This document shows, in pieces, positions 42,601 to 55,376 of a stretch of DNA of 64,000 nucleotides. Within the stretch, counting starts at the first letter, position 1; every line of letters begins with the position of its first letter. The notes beneath the pieces are model-generated. The model searched no databases. It was not told the origin of the DNA and saw nothing but the letters and a program-made list of their open reading frames with translations. Source of the DNA: Phytophthora colocasiae (taxonomy: Eukaryota > Oomycota > Peronosporomycetes > Peronosporales > Peronosporaceae); contig JAGKQI010000031.1 of NCBI GenBank assembly GCA_018806915.1, forward strand, positions 1,116,001-1,180,000, read 5' to 3'. A program made the position numbers and the translations under genes.

Positions 42601-45600
42601 ACTGGGTGCTTTGCTGCGAATCTACTATGCCACAAAGTACGTTACCAAGATGCAGGAACATGTCGACTCAATTACAGCCGTTGCCCTTTCTGCATTCCAG
42701 CGTCGCCAGTTGCGAGAAGCGCGCGATGAAGAAGCGACGCCGTCGAACCACGCTGCAATTGGGCGCAAGCGCGTAGCATCTCTATTATACGCGATCACGA
42801 ACCGTCGTGAGATCGCTGGACCTCTTGCTGCCTTGTACTTGCTCCGAGGATCATGTGCATTCATGAGCACGCCGTGTGCCACGCTTCCACTACGAGCGGT
42901 GCTAGGCGAACTTGTTGATCGCTCGTCAGAAATGTGCGACCTTGTCCAGTTACGAGAGCACGGTGGATCTGGCGTCAGATTTCGAGCGGCATCGTTTCTA
43001 GACGACTATTTGTTTCGGCCGTCGACCTTAGACCCAATCAGTCTATACGAGTTCGTGGCAAAGCATTTCCGTCGGAAGCGATCTGAGGCATCTGCAGAGC
43101 GCGCGCTTTTTCAACCAGATCACCCTCTCTTCGACTCACACTGTGTTGGCACGCACATCAATGAAGTTGTTCCTGTAGTCGTCGGAATGCGCATGCCCTT
43201 CGTAGACTCCGAAACTCCCTACGAGTACATCGTGAAGCGAAGCAAGTGCGCACTTGTGCTGTTTAAGCCGTTCCGCACCACTGCAGACCTTGTGGCGGGT
43301 GACCCGGCAAACGACGATACTTGGATCGAGGCTTACTCGCTGTGGGAACCCACGCGTTCGGGTTTCATACATGAGATGATGGCTAATATGGACGACTACC
43401 ACCGCGCTGCAAGGCAAGCAGAAGAGTGTCGTGGTGATCCAGGCGACGGTGCCGAAGTACATGACGGTTTTGGTAGTGATGTCGACGATATCACCGGGAC
43501 ACACGAAGACGTGGATAACGCACTTGATCACGCTGTGGTCTGCGAGACGGCGAATCCTAAAGCTGCTGGAGCCGACGCTTTCTACCTTCATCTCTTCAAC
43601 GACTGGGACGATGGCAGCACCGACCGACATGAGGATTCATCTTCCATTGACCCGAGTTTGCCAGTTTTCCCGAACGCAGGGCCGAGCATCGGGTTTCAGC
43701 ACTTACTCGGGGCTGTGGCACACACCACGGCTGGAACTGCCCCATACATGCGTAGCAACAGCTCGCTGCCAGAGTTTTCGATCGATGAGCTCCAGAGATT
43801 CGTCAGCGACACGTCGAACAACGAGACCGAATCGCAGCGATCGGATAATTTTCGCAAGGAACGGCCTACAGAGGTTATTGAGCTCCTAAGGAGCGCGCTC
43901 AAGGATGGCACTCAGTGGACACCACCAGCGCAGTCTTCCTCGAGCCCATCGCCACTGCGGGCATACTCGTCAATTGCCGAGGTCTCCCAAGCGTTCACGC
44001 TAAATCATCGGCAACACGTCGCATTCACTCGCATTGCAACGTCGCTTCTCCAGCGTTACCTCCATCAAGAGCTTGGTGGCATCAAAGTCAACGATGGAAC
44101 TGGTCGTGGCTCCCAAGGTAACGATCGTGTTCGCGCTGAACAACTGCTCATGTACCTTGGTGGTGCTGGTGGCACCGGTAAGAGTCGCGTAATCGACGCC
44201 ATCCATGCATTCAGCGCATGTTGGCATCGCGATGATGCCGTCGAGAAGACTGCCCTGACAGGCAAAGCCGCGACGCTGATTGGAGGGCGCACGCTCGCCA
44301 GCTTCATGATGCGGCTGAAGCACGCGGTCCGAAACAAGCACTTCATGCCACTTGACCTCCTCGTCATCGACGAGGTCTCCATGATGTCCAAAGCTGAGTG
44401 GTTAAAGCTCGACAAGGCGCTTCGGCAGTACATGCAGCTTCCGACCGTGCCATTCGGCGGTGTGCACATGGTGCTTGTTGGAGACTTTTTGCAAATGCCA
44501 CCAGTCAAAGCGGATCCAATCTTCGTGGACCCCGCCGAAAAACGAAAGCCAACAACGGTCGATGTGGAAGGATTCAATCTCTGGCGGCAGATCAACACTG
44601 TCATCATGCTAGACAAATCAGTGCGTTTCAAAAACGACCCAGAGTGGGGAGCTGGCTGTAGTCTCGCTCGGCTCGGCCAGTGGACACCCGAGTTCATCGA
44701 CCTCGTCAATAGCAGGGTTCTCAAGTCTCCTCACCATTTCCAGCAGCAACAGCACGATCAGTCATCGCAATTGGATCTCCGAGACGAAATCACACCCGAA
44801 GCGGTCTTTGTTACGCCGGAGAATTCCACCCGATTGGCCATCAACAATGCCTTCGTAACAGAGACTGCGTCCATGCTACCCAGCAGCACGTTTCCTGTGC
44901 GGATTGTCGCTAACTTCAAGGGTGCTCTGAATGGCCTTAGCCAGAGCGATCTCCGCTATGTAATGGGCCTCTCGGACAATCGATTTGGGCGCATGGCGCC
45001 GTATCTTGACCTTATTGAGGGTATGCCCGTTCAAGTTACTCAAAACGTTGCCACAACAAAAGGAATCGCCAATGGCACACTTGGGACGCTCGAGTCTGTG
45101 CACTTTCCTGACGGTACCAGCTTCCGCCTAGTGCAGGACGGTGCGACCGACACCGTTGTACAACTGCCGAGTCAAGCCCCAAAATACGCCATGCTCCGCA
45201 TACCACGTCCTCGCTCCTCTGCCATTCGACCCGGTGTCAATCCAGACCTCTTCCCAGTGTTCTACACCACCGAAGCTTACCGGAAGGTGACCATCCAGCT
45301 ACCGAGAGCTCCAGACGGCAGCCCGCGCGCAATCACGGTCAAGCCCCAGCAGTTGCCATTTGTGTGTGCAGTGGGTTCGACCGTGTACAAAGTACAAGGC
45401 GAGACTCTCAACTCGATGGTTGTCATGGATTGGCGCTCCAAGCACCACATCGTTAACAAGCCCCAGCAGACGTATCTGCTTGTGTCCCGCGTCACATCAC
45501 GTCTTGCATTCATTGCGTTACATCCACTTACTAATGAGCTTGCAGCATGGTCTAAACCACCTCCAAGTGCAATCCATGAAGAAGTACGGCTAAACCAATT

Positions 45601-45673
45601 GAGCGACGCCAATCTGGCGGCGTTCCATTCATCGATGGCCGCTGATGCGGCTGCCACCACTATCACCACGTAA
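39638..45673 (+). pseudogene. Rep-helicase (RepHel), copy B, near full length with three 1-nt losses
   Basis: It would be about 2,012 residues if three single-base losses versus copy A were absent (C-run near 41597, A-run near 41667, C-run near 41899). Domain order: a very basic N-terminus (NRLSARRRRGRE) like a bZIP basic region; CxxC fingers (CAVCDRN, CEECNNS); the Helitron-like region (LFARMWPHLFPYGRG); Rep HUH, here LHAYFLVWL, with the second His changed to Tyr; YYATKYVTK; then the Pif1-type helicase (GGAGGTGKS near 44160, LVIDEVSMM). RepHel nicks, unwinds and rejoins DNA in rolling-circle transposition. The Tyr substitution should disable the endonuclease even if the frame is sound. Confidence 0.85.
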
Positions 45674-46340
45674 CCTCCCTTGGCTAAAGTCAATCCAGTT
45701 TGTGTCCGCCGTCGCAGCTGTGAGCAGTGTATAACGGAGTAGTTAATATCAAATTCAAATGAGAATGTTTACTGCCATCATGAGTCGTAATACGGGCCTG
45801 AATGCGCCTTGTACCAGGTGATTCGGTTCCCCGATCTCAAGCGAGAATATCCGACATCATTTGACGATCACACTGACCTGTCCAGCGAGGTCCACACCTC
45901 AGGTACTCCATTCGTTTCATCAGCTCTACCATCCTGCCCAGCATGTCCAGCACATTGTCCACCTAGTCGAACTTCTTTTCTACTAGAACCGCCGTAGGAA
46001 CGCGCTATATGTGAGCAAGTTGCGGAACGTCGACGCCTCTCAGCTCACGTCCATCTGCTGGTAGTAGCTCGTGAAGCGACGGATGACCAGATCGTTCACT
46101 TCGTAGCTTTTGTCTTCATGACTTGTGGCCGGCGACTACGCCCATGGGCATCACCTTGCCGGCGCCCTTCCGGCAGCGATGAAAACGCTCTGCGAGTGGC
46201 AAAGGTGTGGACCACACTTAAGTTACTGCCCACAACGTTGAAGGTGCTCAGAAGTTGCACTATGTTGCAATAACGATGTCGCACGAAGGTTGAGTGATGA
46301 CAGACACGGCCCCTGTGCACCCCCCTATGATAGTTCTCAT
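45674..46340. other. 3' untranslated end of copy B
   Basis: Practically the same sequence as 35923-36589, ending TTCTCAT at the junction with copy C. The same decayed minus-strand coding fragments are present. Confidence 0.5.
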
Positions 46341-46583
46341 TGCGTACCGGACCAAAGGCTCCGGGTTTGTAGTTCGAATCTGTATGAAAATTATTATGGA
46401 GAAAGATGTGAACGATTATGGCTAAGTTGTTTTTCGTCAGGTAGGACGCTTGAAAGTGGTTTTGGCCACGGCACAGACGTATCAGGGATGGTACGTAGCG
46501 TAATGATTGTGTGTACATAGTGAAATAAGTGTTTGAATGAGTGGGTTACTGGCATGTGCGATCATTCAAATGCAATAGTTGCT

Positions 46584-47124
46584 TCATGGTGGCGTAATTA
46601 CGTTGATGAGGTGAAGCTTGGTGTCAAGCTGACAGCAGTCGCGATAGACACGCATCTTCGTCGGTGCAAAGGAGATGATCGTTCCTGGTCGTGGGAGCAT
46701 CGGATTGTCGGCGTTAGTGTCGTAGATCGACACAGTAAGAAGGAACTTGTTGGTCTCGAACGGATCGTCCAGCTGCGCGTCTTGAAAGACCTGCAACGCA
46801 GGGGAAAACAAATGGTGAGAGCATACGTATCAGCTGAGATTGAAGAATTGCAACAAAATTACAGCTATTTGTTCGTTCAGCGGCTCGGTTGCTCGCTGTT
46901 CACCAAGATAGATGCGGAGATAGCGCGTAGTGCTATTGACTTGATCATTCCGCATCCACAGGACGCGGCCCTGCACTCGGACAGAAGCCCGAGTTTCTGC
47001 ATCGTCCATATTATTGGTGGTGATAAATTCTCGTAACGGTTGTAGGCGCTGGAACGGACATTTCGGCAGTGCTTACTGCCGGTTCACCTACTTGGTGCTG
47101 CTTGGTTTGCTTCTTCGGCGGCAT
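46584..47124 (-). CDS. Helitron-borne OB-fold-like protein, copy C
   Basis: Exon 3 is 46790-46584 (acceptor ttgcag) and encodes VFQDAQLDDPFETN through PGTIISFAPTKMRVYRD. Exon 2 ends at 46863 with a GTAATT donor and encodes LREFITTNNMDD, RVQGRVLWMRND, RYLRIYLGEQ. The start MPPKKQTKQHQ at 47124 is followed by a much shorter N-terminal tail than in A and B. The join between that tail and LREF is out of frame by direct reading, so either a tiny intron or an indel lies near 47040-47080. Conservation of the OB-like core between divergent copies supports a real gene. Confidence 0.5.
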
Positions 47125-47426
47125 TGGAAGATCAAAAATGGTCGGATGTAGAGAGACTGGATGTTGGTTGCGCAGATTTTAGAATGGACTGAGCGGCTAT
47201 TGTGATGTAGGCTGTGCGAGTGTGCGGTACATCCGATCCCATCTTTCGTTGTACATCACGGTCTTCAAGTGTGGCATTTCTACTGCGGCCCCGCGAGCGA
47301 TAACAAACTCCATCTACCAAGTATGAGGTAGTACGGGACGCGGTGCTCTGCATGTTGTAGGATCCGAGCTTCAATGAGCGACAAAAGCCATAACGGCGGT
47401 GTTACGCTGACAGGCAAAATATATCC

Positions 47427-48521
47427 ATGGGTGAGCTGGTCGATGTTGTGCATGCGTCGGCCATTGCTGCTGGCGCTGTTGAAGAAGCGTTCCACGGGGT
47501 TTGGATCGTCGAAGCGAACGTAGCAGTCGGTGGTAAGTGGCTAGAAGTGCAACAGGTGAGTGTGAATGGTCTTTACTATGCTGTTGTTTGCACTTAATTT
47601 GCTGATCTTCAAGAGCGTGTTGGTGACGATGGCTTCAACGTCAAAGTATGATGTTCAGGTCTGTGACTGTGAGGTCGACGACCAGACCGGCCTTGGCTGT
47701 GGCGACGGTTGTAGCAATCGTGCGGTAAGCATTGATCTACAGCAGCTACGAGTTACTTAATAGTGCTAATGTCATCTTGTCACCAGATGCACTATGAATG
47801 TGCAGTCGAAAGTTGCCCTTGTGGATTAATGTGTACAAATCGCCAACTACAAACCGAAACATCGGTCGCGACAGCAGTGGTCGACTGCGGTCGGAAGGGT
47901 GTCGGCTTAATCGCAATGGAAGTCATTAAAGCTGGTCAGTACGTTGGAGAGTACGTTGGAGAGGTGGTTTGCAACAATGAAGCCATGGATCGCTATCAGG
48001 TAGGGTGCTTGCGAGTCTGCGTTGTCGAACCTAGTAATGCTAACGCTAGGTTATTACTGTAGTCTTATCGAGGGTCTAAGCATCGCTACATGCTGCGGTT
48101 GAGCGCGGACAAAGTCCTTGACGCCACCCGTTTTGGTGGCCGAACACGCTTTATAAACCACTCATGTGATCCTAACTGTTCATTTGAAAAGTGGAACGTT
48201 CGTGGTCTCGAGCGATGCGGTGTCTTCACGATCCGAAAGGTGCGAGCGGGTGAGGAGCTGACAATCGACTATCAGTTCCAGTACGTTGCTAATGAGGTGT
48301 GTGGAGATGGTTTTCTTTCCGTGTACCAGTCACTTTAGGTGTGGTAACATGATTGTGTTCGTGGCTAGCAGCAAGTCGAGGAGTGCTTCTGTGGCTCTCG
48401 CAATTGCAGAGGTGCCATTAGGTGGCGAAAACGCAAGCGACAGCGATCTGGTCAGGGGACGAACAAGCGGGTTATCCAGCTTACTATTGACCAGTTTCTT
48501 GTAAAGGAGGTGGGCAACTGA
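47427..48521 (+). CDS. Helitron-borne SET-domain protein lysine methyltransferase, copy C
   Basis: Exons 47427-47555, 47647-47724, 47787-47999, 48063-48296 and 48372-48521 have the same phases, and the same lengths up to the last exon, as copy B. The product is about 267 residues. AWS-like cysteines (VCDCEVDDQ, GCGDGCSNRA), SET motifs (YVGEYVGEVV, NHSCDPNC, GEELTIDYQF) and post-SET CFCGSRNCRG are all kept. Introns have diverged almost completely from B while exons remain alignable, the pattern expected under purifying selection. It ends QLTIDQFLV plus a short tail. The enzyme is probably functional; the target lysine is unknown. Confidence 0.8.
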
Positions 48522-49323
48522 CTTCACTACTGCTGTCGCCACCATTGAGCGGGAGCTCGACAGGTGAATCTTCTTGTTACTTTGTGGATGCACAGAAGCA
48601 ACGAAGCTGCTTAGTAAATAATTTTCACCGTTCTTGTATGATACATTGACGATATTATATCTTCCATGCCTGAGGCTATAGTTTTACAGATACCTGCATA
48701 GCATCCCAAGCGTTGGGAACATGTCAATACGCGTTACGATAGTCCGGCGGTGGACTAACGTTTGGGTTTTTACATGGTTTCGCACTTGCTTAATTTGAAG
48801 TGCTTTGCTACTCAAGTTGAAGTTGTTTGGAATTCAAACGTTGGATGAACATTTATGTGTATTAAGAGGTGTTTGGGGTCGTTGTCGTTGTGCTTACTAC
48901 ACTGTACGAGATTCACACTAGTTCGTCTCGCTTCCGTATCTTTCATACAAAGCCACTACGACTCTCACTGCTGACAAAAGACGCGAGCGGAATAGGTTGT
49001 CTGCACAGGGACGTCGAGCCCGCGAGACACAAGACGTTGATGTTGTGTTGGTGATACCGCGGTTGAGTACGCCAGACAGGGTTGCGTCTCGATAGCTGAG
49101 AATGTGTCATGACGATTTATGTCGAACGGTGGACAATTTTGTTTACTGGATATCATTATTGCTCAAGTTGAAGTGCTTTGAATGGTCATCGGTGTGCCGA
49201 CATCGTTAGTGTATAACGGGTTGACGTTGTCATTGGTACGTAATGTCACACTAGATTGTCTGAGATAGTGTCCGAAAGATTGAATAGTACTATTGACTGT
49301 CGTCTAAGTCACGCAGCGTCGGT
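48522..49323. other. Interval between SET and Rep-helicase, copy C, with a duplicated leader
   Basis: Bases 48958-49036 resemble the first codons of Rep-helicase (ACTCTCACTGCTGAC, then a basic NRLSAQGRRARE-like stretch), but the start reads ACG instead of ATG. The word ctcaagttgaag also recurs (near 48812 and 49158), so about 366 bp were duplicated in tandem and the left copy has decayed. Confidence 0.6.
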
Positions 49324-52300
49324 ATGACTCTTACTGTGGACGAAAGGCGTGAACTGAATCGTTTATCGGCTCAACGTCGACGTGCCCGCGAGACAGTAGC
49401 GGCAGGAAATGATAGGCGTCGTCGCGATCGAGAGGGTCATCGCCGTCGTCGGATAGCGTTGGCGGCTACTACTGTTCCAGCTTGCCTTTTGTCTGGAGAA
49501 CCAACCCGTTCTACCGGTGGGCAATGCTCTGAACACCATCACGCATTGGACGATGACGCAATTCCAAGATTACACCCCGTGTCCGACGAGGCGAAGAACG
49601 CCACGCTGCAGCGCCTGCAGCTGGCGCTTGGAGCTGACGGACTCGACGAGACCGCGTGTGCGGTTTGTGACCGTAATGTGTTGTGGAAGTCAATCCGTCT
49701 CGTGGATGTTACTGATCGCGATCGCATCGAGAAAATGCGTCCTGTTCTCGCAAGCAATGATGATGACTTGCCGCAGCACCTCATAGCCGAGTACGATTGC
49801 TCCCAGTTGCACTCGTGCTTGAATAGCATGCTACTGTCGAGAGCAGGGATTCACGAAGCTGGGTTTGTTCAAGTTTGCGAAGAATGCAACGACAGTTTGT
49901 TGAAACAGATTGTACCGAAATTTGCGATTAAAAACGGATTTGCAATTGGAACGCTGCCGATACAGTTCGCGGACGTTACACTGCCGGAGCGATTGATCAC
50001 ACAGCCTGTATCTGTTGTCTGTGTGACGCGTGTCATGCGTGGGGGCGCCCATCGCGCGATCCGATCGCACTGCCTAGCGTTCGACGCCTCACCAGGTCCA
50101 GCGGCGACACTTCTACCAATCCCTGTTGGAAGCGTGTCAACATATCGTGTTGTGCTTGCTGGACCCTTCACTACGGAACAACATGCGCGTGTGCGTGAAA
50201 TGCACCGCGTTCGACGCGAAGTTGTCGACGACTTGCTTATTTATTACAAGGAGCACAACCCATTGTACGCATCCATTTCCGTTGTCAATAGTTCTGATCT
50301 TTCGGTTGACGCGGTCGCCGAAAATTTAATCATTGAGGTCGCCAATGCTGCTGCGGAAGTCGCCGACATCGACGCAGAGCAGGACCGCGTTGGCAACGTG
50401 ACAGATGTGGATGTATCCACACAAGAGGCCGACGTAGTCGAACGTCGAGTGGTTTTTGTGCCGGACGATCGCGAAGTTACAACGCAGGAGCTGCACGCTG
50501 TGTCTGGGCACCCGACGCCGGCCGTGCCTGAACCGCATTTCCTAATACGTCACTCGACCAAGTTCGCTGAAAAAGATCGCGTGCTGTTTGCACGAATGTG
50601 GCCTCATCTCTTTCCGTATGGAAGAGGACATCCTGGAGAGGAGCGCCGCGTTCCGGTGTCCTTCGAGGCGTGCATCCGACATTACTGCATGCTCAGCTCG
50701 CGGCGATTTGCAGAGGATGAGCTGTTCACTCTAGCGAGCTTCGACTACTTGTCGGTGCAGAAGATGTATACCCAAGTAGGACTCAAGTGCCGCCGAAATC
50801 CAGTGCTTTTTGAACCGTACAGCGACAATCACTGCTCCAAGCACTAAGAGAAAAAGAACTTCAGCGAAAAGGTTGTGCCGCATCCGCCAGAGGTCACGAC
50901 TCGAGTGCGACCGCCTTCCTACGAACGGTTGAGCTTAGTGGCAGTTTGATGTGGGGCAGCAACGGTGAGCGGGCGCAATGTCGACGCCGGGCATTCGCGT
51001 ACCAGGCACGGTTTGGGCAACCAGCGCTCTTTGTGACCCTCACACCCAACGTAGCGGGTTCGTTTGTCATGGCGCAGTACTGTGGTGTAACCTCCGTCGA
51101 TACACTGTTTGATGTCCCGTTGTCTGCGCCACCAGGACGGTCGACTCTCCATAGCGCAGCCATGCGGAACGACGTGGCATCTGCTAGACTGTTCATACGA
51201 AACATTGACGCTTTCATTGAGCACGTGCTTGGTGTGCCTCTGAAGCGCATGAAAGCCAAGCCGTTTGACGGACTGTTTGGGCCGGTACGAGCCTACTTTG
51301 GCATGGTCGAAACTCAAGGCGGTGGAACGCTCCACGCTCATTTCTTGGTATGGCTGGAGAATGCGCCACCAAACAGTGAAGCATTTGACCGAGCAGTAAC
51401 AGCACATGGTGAGCAGTACTATCGTGATATCGAGGCGTTCACGGACAGCGTTGTGTCAACGTCGATGCCGTTGAACATTGCTAATTCGACGTGTGTCTTC
51501 TGCGGGCACTCCTACGCCGATCTGCAGCAGCTCTCAATACCGCCAGAGGCATACGAGGACCCGAACAAGCAGGGCGATCAGCTCCACGGTGAACCGTTGC
51601 TGATTCAGTGCGCTCGATGCGGAACCAAATTGAGCTCACAACACGTTATCCGGCGCATCTTGCTCGACAGCCGACCGAAATCGTGGCCGGCACAGATGCG
51701 ACCATACTCCTCGGATGAGCTGAAAGCGGCCGTACGGTTAGAAACGCGCTGTCGGGGAGGAACGGCAGCAGCGAAGACGGCCATTTATCAACGCGATCTC
51801 CATCTATTCGAAGGGACAGACTCAAGTAGTAGCGACGTTTATGGAGAGTATCTGCGGGGCTTGAATCAGTCTCCGCGCCGGCTCGAGCGGCGAGAAGATG
51901 ACGCATTTCGCAATGATGGTGTCACTAGAGCATTGGTGATGATGCCTCCGTCAGTTGATGATAACCGGTTTGCGCCGCGAGTTATTGCGTTCATTGTGTC
52001 GGTGCTCGTCTTCATGTTCAATCTTCACTGGTGGTCGCATGCTGGAAGCTGCTTTAAGAAGAGCCGTGCGTCGACGCCCGGGCAGTGCCGCTACAAGTTT
52101 CCACGGGATCGAGCTGTACGCACGTCGTGCTCGAGTGACGGTGTCACGGTCGCAAGACAACCACCATACGAGTTCGTCAACGGCTACAACCGTGAGATGA
52201 TGCTGGCGTTCAAGTGCAACCATGATGTTCAAGTCATGGTCGGTGGGCTGGCTGCCCTGCTGCGAATCTACTATGCCACCAAGTATGTGACCAAGATGCA

Positions 52301-55300
52301 GGAACACGTTGACTCAATCACAGCCGTCGCCCTCGCTGCATTTCAGCGTCGCCAGCTACGAGAAGCGCGCAATGAAGAGACTGTATCCGCGAACCGCGCT
52401 GCAACTGGGCGCAAGCGCGTAGCATCACTGTTATATGCGATCACGAACCGTTGTGAGATCGCTGGACCTCTTGCTGCCTTGTACTTGCTCCGAGGATCGT
52501 GCGCATTCATGAGTACCCCATGTGCTACGCTCCCACTCCGAGCAGTTCTGAGTGAGCTCATTGATCAATCGACGGAAATGTGCGACCTCGTCCAATTACG
52601 AGAGCACGGAGAATCTGGCGTCAGGTTCCGTGCGGCATCGTTCCTCGACGACTACTTGTTCCGGCCTTCGGCTCTGGGCTCAAGCAATCTGTACGAGTAC
52701 GTAGCGAAGCATTTTCGTCGGAAGCGATCTGAGACTTCTGCAGAATGTGCACTTTTCCAACCAGATCACCCTCTCTATGACTCGCACTGTGTTGGTACGC
52801 ACATCGACGAGATCGTTCCGGTCGTGGTCGGAATGCGCATGCCCTTCATGGACTCCGAGACGCCCCATGAATACATTGTGAAGCGCAGCCAGTGCGCACT
52901 TGTGCTGTTTAAGTCGTTCCGCCGTGTTTCAGACCTTGTGAAAGGCGACCCTGCTGATGACAATGCCTGGCTCGAGGGGTACGCGCAGTGGGAACCCACC
53001 CGTACGAGCTTTATACGTGAGGTGATGGCCAATATGGACGACTACCACCGAGCAGCAAGGCAAGCAGAAGAATGCTATGGCGACGTATGCAACAGCGGCG
53101 AGACGCAGGCAGGATCCGATAGCGATGGCGACGAGGTTACCGGCACACGCAACGACGTCGATGATGCACTTGACCACTCTGCGGCATGCGAGATAAATTC
53201 TACTGCTGCGGGAGCCGATGCTTTCTACCATCATCTTTTCGACGCCTGCAGAAATGGTAACATTGATGTCGACGATCGAAGCGAGGATACGTCTTCACAC
53301 GATCTGACTTTACCAATTTTCCCCAACGCGGGGTCCAGTGGCGGGTATCAACATCTCCTCACGCCAGTGGCACGCAGCACGGCTGGAACGGCACCGGACC
53401 TGCGTAGCCATAGTTCGCTGCCCAATTTTGCGATAGATGAGCTCCAAAGATTCGTCAAAGACACGTCCAACGAAGAAAAGACTGAGCCGCAGCGGTCAGA
53501 GTCGTTCCGTAACGAACGGCCAACTGAAGTAGTTGAGCTCCTAAAGAACACCCTCGAGGATAGCACGGAGTGGGTGTCGTCAGCAAAGTCTTCCACCGAC
53601 CCGTCGCCGCTGCGGGCGTACTCGTCAATTGGTGAAGTCTCCCGAGCATTCACGCTTAACCGTCGACAGCATGCCGCATTCGCTCTAATTGCGACGTCGC
53701 TGCTTAAGCGTTACCTGCACCAAGAGCTTTGTGGTCTCAATGCCAACGATGGAAGTGGTGGTAACTCCCATAGTAGCAACGATACCCGGGTTCGCGATGA
53801 GCAATTGCTCATGTACCTTGGCGGTGCCGGTGGCACCGGGAAGAGCCGTGTGATCGATGCCATCCATGCATTCAGCACTAGTTGGCATCGCGATGACGCC
53901 GTCGAGAAGACCGCCCTGACTGGAAAAGCCGCTACACTTATTGGAGGGTGCACACTCGCCAGCTTCATGATGCGGCTGAAACACGCGATCCAAAACAAGC
54001 ACTTCGCACCACTTGATCTCCTAGTCATTGACGAGGTGTCAATGATGTCCAAAGCTGAATGGTTGAAGCTCGACAAGGCGCTTCGGCAGTACAAGCAGGT
54101 TCCGGGCGTGCCATTCGGTGGCGTGCACATCGTGCTCGTGGGAGACTTTTTGCAGATGCCTCCGGTTAAGGCTGACCCAATCTACGTGGATCCCGCCGAA
54201 AAACGAAAGTCAACCACGGTCGATGTGGAAGGCTTCGAGCTATGGCAGCAGATCAACACCGTCATCATGCTTGACGAATCCGTGCGTTTCAGAAACGACC
54301 CAGAGTGGGGAGCGGGCTGTGGTCTCGCTCGTCTCGGCCAGTGGACGCCCGAATTCATCAACCTCGTCAACAGCAGGGTTCTCAAGTCATCTCACCATCC
54401 GCAGCAGCAGCAGCACGAGCCGGCATCACAATTGAAGCTCCGAGACGAAATCACACCAGAAGCGGTCTTCGTCACGCCGGAGAATACGACACGCTTGGCC
54501 ATCAACAACTCTTTCGTAGCCGAGACCGCGTCCATGCTGCCAAACAACGCATTTCCTATTAGGATAGTTGCTAACTTCAAGGGTGCACTGAACGGCCTCA
54601 GTCAGAGCGATCTGCGCTACGTGATGGGCCTCCCGGACAATCGATTTGGACGCATGGCGCCTTATCTTGATCTCATTGAGGGCATGCCCGTCCAGGTGAC
54701 GCAAAATGTTGCAATCACAAAAGGAATCGCAAATGGCACACTCGGAACACTCGAATCGGTGCACTTCCCAGAGGATACCAGCTTCCGTCTTGTGCAAGAC
54801 GGTGTAACCAACACGGTTGTACAGCTGCCGAGTCGAGCTCCAGACTACGCCATGCTCCGCGTCTCGCGTCTGAATGCCTCTGCAATTCGGCCTGGTGTCG
54901 ATCCCTACCTCTTTCCTGTGTTTTACGCCACTGAGGCGTACCAGAAGATGACTATCACGTTGCCGAGAGCCTCGGACGGTACACCACGTTCAATCACAGT
55001 GAAGCCTCAGCAGTTTCCGTTTGTGTGCGCAGTGGGCTCGACCGTGTATAAAGTACAAGGCGAGACTCTCCACTCGATGGTAGTCGTGGACTGGCGCTCC
55101 AAGCATCACATCGTCAACAAGCCCCAGCAGACGTATCTGCTAGTGTCTCGCGTCACATCACGTTTTGCATTCATTGCATTACACCCGCTTACCAGTGAGC
55201 TTGCGGCGTGGTCGAAACCACCTACAAGCGCAATCCATGAAGAAGTACGGCTAAACCGACTGAGCGACACCAATCTGGCGATGTTTTATTCATCAATGTC

Positions 55301-55376
55301 TTCCACCACTGCCACAACGCAATCTCTTTGCTCGAGCTCGCTCAACATCGTGTCCACCTTCGCTGAATATGGATAA
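49324..55376 (+). pseudogene. Rep-helicase (RepHel), copy C, one frameshift
   Basis: The frame 49324-50847 encodes the basic N-terminus (NRLSAQRRRARE), CxxC fingers and FPYGRGHPGEE region. A deletion near 50822-50835 shifts frame, and 50946-55376 carries the rest. The HUH motif LHAHFLVWL keeps both histidines (about 51330). YYATKYVTK, Walker A GGAGGTGKS (about 53820), LVIDEVSMM and STVYKVQGETL are intact. Apart from the single break it is the best-preserved transposase of the array. The C-terminus extends a few residues beyond A and B because the stop has moved. Confidence 0.85.

Larger units (their letters stand above)
36590..46340 (+). mobile_element. Helitron-type element, copy B
   Basis: This 9,751-bp unit starts TGCGTACCGG immediately after the end of copy A and ends TTCTCAT immediately before copy C. 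It has the uninverted, uninterrupted gene order and serves as the reference for A. Identity to A is very high, with differences mostly in homopolymer runs. Confidence 0.9.
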
